Part shown: one piece after another, positions 60,506-64,000 of the stretch
Numbering within the stretch: the first letter of the stretch is position 1
Layout: every line of letters starts with the position of its first letter
Source: Salinibacillus xinjiangensis
GTDB taxonomy: Bacteria; Bacillota; Bacilli; Bacillales; Alkalibacillaceae
Assembly (NCBI RefSeq): GCF_009649735.1
Contig: NZ_WJNH01000006.1
Coordinates: forward strand, 63,469-127,468
Length of the DNA stretch: 64,000 bases
Reading direction: 5' to 3'
Position numbers and translations under genes: made by a program
Notes under the pieces: generated by a model
What the model was told of the DNA's origin: nothing
Database searches by the model: none
The model's input: only the letters and a program-made list of their open reading frames with translations

Positions 60506-62209
60506 ATGCAGAAACTTCAGGCTCAGTTACGGGATATCGATGGAAAAGGATATAAAGGCTACAAATCCTTACAAGGTACGTATCAATTTCAAAGTTTTAA
60601 ATTAGCGATTGATTACGTCCAGGGAGACCCCTTTGCATCTCCATCTAAAATAAGAATCATCGTTCCTGAACGACAATTTTCGATAAAAAAAGATTGGTAC
60701 AAGAGCAAAATGAGAAAAATCTATACGGAGGACGTTATTGCCCGTCATGTGGGTCGTGCTATCCGTAAAAACAATGAATCCATAAGGGGATCAGGTAAAA
60801 GTGGATTATTAACAATTGACGCACCTGGGCAGGAAATTTTAGAACGTACGGCTGTCACAATCGATGGAGAACAGACTACCATATGTCTGTCGGTTGGTTT
60901 GCCAGCAAATGGGCGGAGAATTAACGGAAAAGAAGCAGAAAAGCTGTTCTTTAAAGTGTTACCGAATATCCTTACACAATCGCTTTTTGCGATGAAGGAA
61001 AAGGATATCGAGAGTTTTGTTCAGTTAGCTGATCAACAAGAAGTGATTCGAGAAAAAATGCGGGAGAACAATTGGGTTGCATTTGTTGCAGATGGAGCCA
61101 TTTTGCCACGAGAAAGTGGAATCAGTAACCGCCCACTAAAGAAAGCAGTTCCTTTTAAAAGCCCGGAGGAAAACCGAGTATCGATTGACATTCCATACCG
61201 AGATGAGCCATTAACTGGTATGGCCTTATCAAAAGGCATCACCGTTATCGTTGGTGGTGGATATCACGGGAAAAGTACTCTGTTAAACGCGATAGAACGA
61301 GGCGTTTACCATCATGTGCAAGGAGATGGACGTGAGTATGTCCTCACAGATCCGGATGCTGTGAAGGTTAGAGCTGAGGATGGCCGGAAAGTTAGCCATG
61401 TAAATATTTCGCCCTTTATTAATAATCTTCCACATGGTGAAGATACCAACGAATTTAGTACGGAAAATGCCAGTGGAAGTACTTCACAGGCAACAAATGT
61501 AATGGAAGCATTAGAGGTAGGTGCGTCGACTCTTCTTATCGATGAGGATACAAGTGCAACCAACTTTATGATACGGGATCAACGTATGCAGGAGCTAGTT
61601 GTGAAGGAGAAAGAACCGATAACACCGTTTATTGATAAGATTACACGGCTTCGAGTCGAACACGATGTTTCAACGATTTTGGTTATGGGTGGCTCTGGGG
61701 ACTATTTTGATGCCGCCGACCAAGTTATCATGCTGGATGAATATATTCCATTCAACGTAACAACAAAGGCAAAGGATATCGCTAGTCAGTTCCCGAGTCA
61801 GCGTAAGGATCTGAGTGAATCCTTTGGCGCGATTTCCAATCGTCGCTTTTTACCGTACAGCTTAGATACACGAAAAGGGAAAAAATCTAAGGTTCAAGCA
61901 AAGGGTTTATCTAAGATTATTATGGGAACAACGGATATAGATCTGCAGCAAGTAGAACAGCTTGTGGATACCTCCCAAACACGGATGATAGCCCAAATTA
62001 TTCATTATTTGGAGCAAAAAGGCTGGTTGAAGTCAGAAACCTCTTTGACTGAGTTACTAAATCAGATTGAAAAACAAATTGATTCAAGAGGGCTTGCTTC
62101 ATTCACTTCTAGACCGAATGAGCATCCAGGCGAGATCGCACGCCCAAGAAGATTCGAAATCGCCGCCACCCTCAACCGACTCAGAACCGCCCAAGTCCAA
62201 ATCCTTTAA
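60506..62209 (+). CDS. ABC-class ATPase domain protein
   Basis: A 567-residue soluble protein of the bacterial 'predicted ATPase of the ABC class' group. An N-terminal part (GKGYKGYKSLQGTYQFQSF) is followed by an ATPase core with Walker A VGGGYHGKSTLLNAIERG, Walker B-like TLLIDEDTSATNFMIRDQRM and a late D/H-loop region VSTILVMGGSGDYFDAADQV. The C-terminal 120 residues are helical and basic. No transporter or partner gene is adjacent, and the biological role of this family is unsettled. ATG 60506 has GAGGTG nine bases ahead. Confidence 0.85.
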   Translation: MQKLQAQLRDIDGKGYKGYKSLQGTYQFQSFKLAIDYVQGDPFASPSKIRIIVPERQFSIKKDWYKSKMRKIYTEDVIARHVGRAIRKNNESIRGSGKSGLLTIDAPGQEILERTAVTIDGEQTTICLSVGLPANGRRINGKEAEKLFFKVLPNILTQSLFAMKEKDIESFVQLADQQEVIREKMRENNWVAFVADGAILPRESGISNRPLKKAVPFKSPEENRVSIDIPYRDEPLTGMALSKGITVIVGGGYHGKSTLLNAIERGVYHHVQGDGREYVLTDPDAVKVRAEDGRKVSHVNISPFINNLPHGEDTNEFSTENASGSTSQATNVMEALEVGASTLLIDEDTSATNFMIRDQRMQELVVKEKEPITPFIDKITRLRVEHDVSTILVMGGSGDYFDAADQVIMLDEYIPFNVTTKAKDIASQFPSQRKDLSESFGAISNRRFLPYSLDTRKGKKSKVQAKGLSKIIMGTTDIDLQQVEQLVDTSQTRMIAQIIHYLEQKGWLKSETSLTELLNQIEKQIDSRGLASFTSRPNEHPGEIARPRRFEIAATLNRLRTAQVQIL

Positions 62210-62213
62210 CACT

Positions 62214-62247
62214 CTAAAGCAACGGGGGTCAGTCCCCAGTTGCTTTA
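62214..62247 (+). terminator. hairpin after the ABC-class ATPase gene
   Basis: TAAAGCAACGGGG and CCCCAGTTGCTTTA form a long stem around GTCAGT with one bulge. The following bases are not U-rich, so termination is possible but unproven. Confidence 0.55.
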
Positions 62248-62321
62248 AAGCAGTAAAGTGGGGGTTGTCTCAGCATGAATGATATAGGTGTTGTAAATTG
62301 TTATGGAAAGGAGGGGTTGTG

Positions 62322-63464
62322 ATGTTTGCTGACCTTAAGCAACAGGTGATCGACCATAGTAAAGAAATTGGTATTGATAAAATTGGATTTGCGTCTGTAG
62401 ATGTGTTTTCGACTTTGAAGGAGCGGCTAAAAACACAGCAGGCGTTAAATTACCAGTCTGGATTCGAAAAGGGTACAAATGAGGAACGTACAACCCCAAC
62501 CAAGCTTATGCCAGAGGCGCAATCGATTATTTCCATTGCATTGGCCTATCCAACTAAGATTAAGGATGCCCCACGGAATACAAAGGAAGAGCGTCGTGGA
62601 CAATTTTGTCGCGCCTCATGGGGAACAGACTATCACCACATTCTTCGTGATCGCCTTGAGAAACTGGGTGAATTTCTACAGGATCAGCATCCAGATGTGA
62701 AATACAAAATCATGGTGGATACTGGCGAGCTCGCCGATAAAGAGGTTGCAGCTCGTGCTGGACTCGGATACACAGGAAAAAATACAGTGTTAATCACACC
62801 AGAGTATGGCTCTTATGTCTATTTAGGCGAAATGATTACGAACATTCCGTTTGCGCCAGACCAACCTGTTGAAGAGGATTGTGGCGACTGTACACTTTGT
62901 CTCGACGTATGTCCAACTGGTGCTCTCGTTCAAGGCGGACAATTAAATGCCCAAAAATGTATTGCTTTTCTAACCCAAACGAAGGATTTCCTTCCTGATG
63001 AATTTCGAGAAAAAATCGGAAATCGTCTTTATGGTTGCGATACCTGTCAGGCAGTTTGTCCGAAAAACAAGGGCAAAAATTTTCATTTTCATACGGAGAT
63101 GGAGCCAGATCCAGATGTTGTGAAGCCGAAATTAAAGCCAATCCTCAAAATCTCAAACCGAGAATTTAAAGAGAAGTTTGGTTTTATTGCTGGCTCTTGG
63201 CGTGGAAAAAAGCCGATTCAACGTAATGCAATTATTGCGCTTGCCAACTATAAGGATCAAACGGCAGTACAGGATTTAATTGAATTAATGAAAAAAGACC
63301 CACGTCCTGTGATTCGCGGAACTTCTGCATGGGCGCTAGGCAAAATTGGAGCGGATGAAGGTCGAAATGCGATTCTAGCCGCCCGAGAACACGAATCCGA
63401 TGAATCTGTACTAGCAGAGATGGAAAAAGGGCTCTCTTTTTTTGATGAGCCGGTTCATAGTTAA
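62322..63464 (+). CDS. queG: epoxyqueuosine reductase
   Basis: A 380-residue cobalamin- and iron-sulfur-dependent enzyme that makes the last step of queuosine in tRNA. The N-terminal part binds cobalamin; two 4Fe-4S motifs follow, CGDCTLCLDVCPTGAL and YGCDTCQAVCPKNKG; the C-terminal 90 residues are HEAT-like repeats (IELMKKDPRPVIRGTSAWAL). ATG 62322 has GGAAAGGAGG ahead; an in-frame ATG 24 bases earlier lacks one. A long terminator follows. Confidence 0.93.
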   Translation: MFADLKQQVIDHSKEIGIDKIGFASVDVFSTLKERLKTQQALNYQSGFEKGTNEERTTPTKLMPEAQSIISIALAYPTKIKDAPRNTKEERRGQFCRASWGTDYHHILRDRLEKLGEFLQDQHPDVKYKIMVDTGELADKEVAARAGLGYTGKNTVLITPEYGSYVYLGEMITNIPFAPDQPVEEDCGDCTLCLDVCPTGALVQGGQLNAQKCIAFLTQTKDFLPDEFREKIGNRLYGCDTCQAVCPKNKGKNFHFHTEMEPDPDVVKPKLKPILKISNREFKEKFGFIAGSWRGKKPIQRNAIIALANYKDQTAVQDLIELMKKDPRPVIRGTSAWALGKIGADEGRNAILAAREHESDESVLAEMEKGLSFFDEPVHS

Positions 63465-63512
63465 TGAAAATCAGCTGCTTAAGAAGGAAATAAGCAGCTG
63501 ATTTTCATTTTA
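63463..63512 (+). terminator. terminator of queG
   Basis: AATGAAAATCAGCTGCTTA and its perfect complement form a 19-bp stem with a nine-base loop, followed by TTTTAATC. The 5' arm begins inside the queG stop codon. Confidence 0.85.
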
Positions 63513-63636
63513 ATCAAATTCACTCCCCTCAAATGATCACTCAGACTGAACTCAACTAAAAACACAACCCCATAGCCATTTCCCATCAATCTTTAGTAAA
63601 ATAAAACCATAAATCAATAAGAGGGAGACTTATTAA

Positions 63637-64000
63637 ATGATTGAAACCTTATACCAAAAGCAAATCCAAACCCCAGTCGGTCCAATGACTATCATTGGCA
63701 ATCAAGACCACATTTACCGGATCGATTACGGAACCATCGATGACCTTCAGGCTGCCTATGAAACATGGACAAATAAGCATTTCACAACGGTAACCATACA
63801 CCAAGCTTCCCCAACAGAATTAAATCACGTAGAGCATCAGCTTAACGAGTACTTTAATGGCGAACGTACGCTTTTTGATTTGTCCTTTCAACCACTAGGC
63901 ACACCATTCCAAGCTAAAGTGTGGAAAGAGCTCTATGAAATTCCCTTTGGAGAAACACGCACCTATAAAGACCTTGCCATTCAAATCGACAAGCCAAAGG
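63637..64000 (+). CDS. methylated-DNA-protein-cysteine methyltransferase, 5' part
   Basis: The first 121 codons of an O6-alkylguanine-DNA alkyltransferase (Ogt/AdaB type), cut off by the window end. The N-terminal domain starts QKQIQTPVGPMTIIGNQDHI; the beginning of the active-site domain is LGTPFQAKVWKELYEIPFGE then TRTYKDLA. The cysteine motif PCHRV would lie just past the window. GAGGGAG precedes ATG 63637. Members remove alkyl groups from guanine in a suicide reaction. Confidence 0.9.
   Translation, partial: MIETLYQKQIQTPVGPMTIIGNQDHIYRIDYGTIDDLQAAYETWTNKHFTTVTIHQASPTELNHVEHQLNEYFNGERTLFDLSFQPLGTPFQAKVWKELYEIPFGETRTYKDLAIQIDKPK

Noticed and set aside
60291-60605. 104-residue reading frame starting inside the tRNA
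   Set aside because: It overlaps the tRNA and the start of the ABC-class ATPase gene in another frame and has no protein-like pattern.

Overview
The window reads as chromosomal DNA of a low-GC Gram-positive bacterium of the family Bacillaceae. The evidence is the gene families present (an LtaS-type sulfatase, class III fructose-1,6-bisphosphatase, malate:quinone oxidoreductase, a GutM-type sorbitol operon, a YdeI relative), strong purine-rich Shine-Dalgarno sites, frequent GTG and TTG starts, canonical TTGACA-N17-TAGAAT promoters and a T-box leader. The genus cannot be fixed from sequence alone. There is no prophage, conjugative element, insertion sequence, CRISPR array or recognisable defence island.

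Layout. 1-9.5 kb: VWA lipoprotein, LtaS-type synthase, a frameshifted hemerythrin gene, mqo, an unusual non-coding array of 21-bp units, an MscS-family channel, a MOSC protein and two small proteins. 9.6-14.8 kb: YdeI-like protein, two GyrI-like effector-binding proteins, a HIT protein that has lost two triad histidines, two decayed gene fragments, then an ECF sigma / anti-sigma pair with a DUF6241-like membrane protein. 14.8-24.8 kb: fbp, two aldo/keto reductases, a secreted NlpC/P60 hydrolase, a ParA ATPase with a basic partner protein, membrane proteins and a quinone-reductase-like flavoprotein. 24.8-31.6 kb: a HAD phosphatase and a sorbitol operon (SorC regulator, gutM, srlA, srlE, srlB, srlD, fructose-6-phosphate aldolase) with promoter, cre-like site and palindromic operator, followed by an SDR behind a long hairpin. 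31.8-40 kb: mixed single genes (esterase, HD-GYP, menC-like enolase, hydrolases, DoxX, DinB). 40-47.5 kb: an acyl-CoA catabolic operon with its own TetR regulator and a sugar-kinase-fold phosphotransferase next to an acyl-CoA dehydrogenase. 47.5-52.8 kb: Eis-type acetyltransferase, PHP phosphatase, and a serine synthesis operon (class V aminotransferase plus serA) behind a T-box. 52.9-64 kb: GGDEF-EAL protein, PadR pair, a SigM-like ECF sigma with its anti-sigma and an ABC transporter, a DUF1540 peptide, tRNA-Gly, an ABC-class ATPase, queG and the start of an O6-alkylguanine-DNA methyltransferase.

How the genes work together. Sorbitol enters through the SrlA/E/B phosphotransferase system, SrlD oxidises sorbitol-6-phosphate to fructose-6-phosphate, and the aldolase can split that sugar. 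The 40-47 kb operon activates an acid to its CoA ester and oxidises it; the kinase plus acyl-CoA dehydrogenase pair resembles, as separate proteins, the ACAD10/11 and Lva systems for 4-hydroxy acids. The T-box couples serine synthesis to uncharged tRNA-Ser.

Two structural features stand out. A family of GGGAC-type palindromic repeats occurs at about sixteen intergenic places, often as facing pairs just after stop codons and twice supplying the stop codon itself. A separate array of about fifteen 21-bp units (GACGTGAWT plus about 12 variable bases) fills the space between mqo and the MscS gene; I do not recognise it as a described element.
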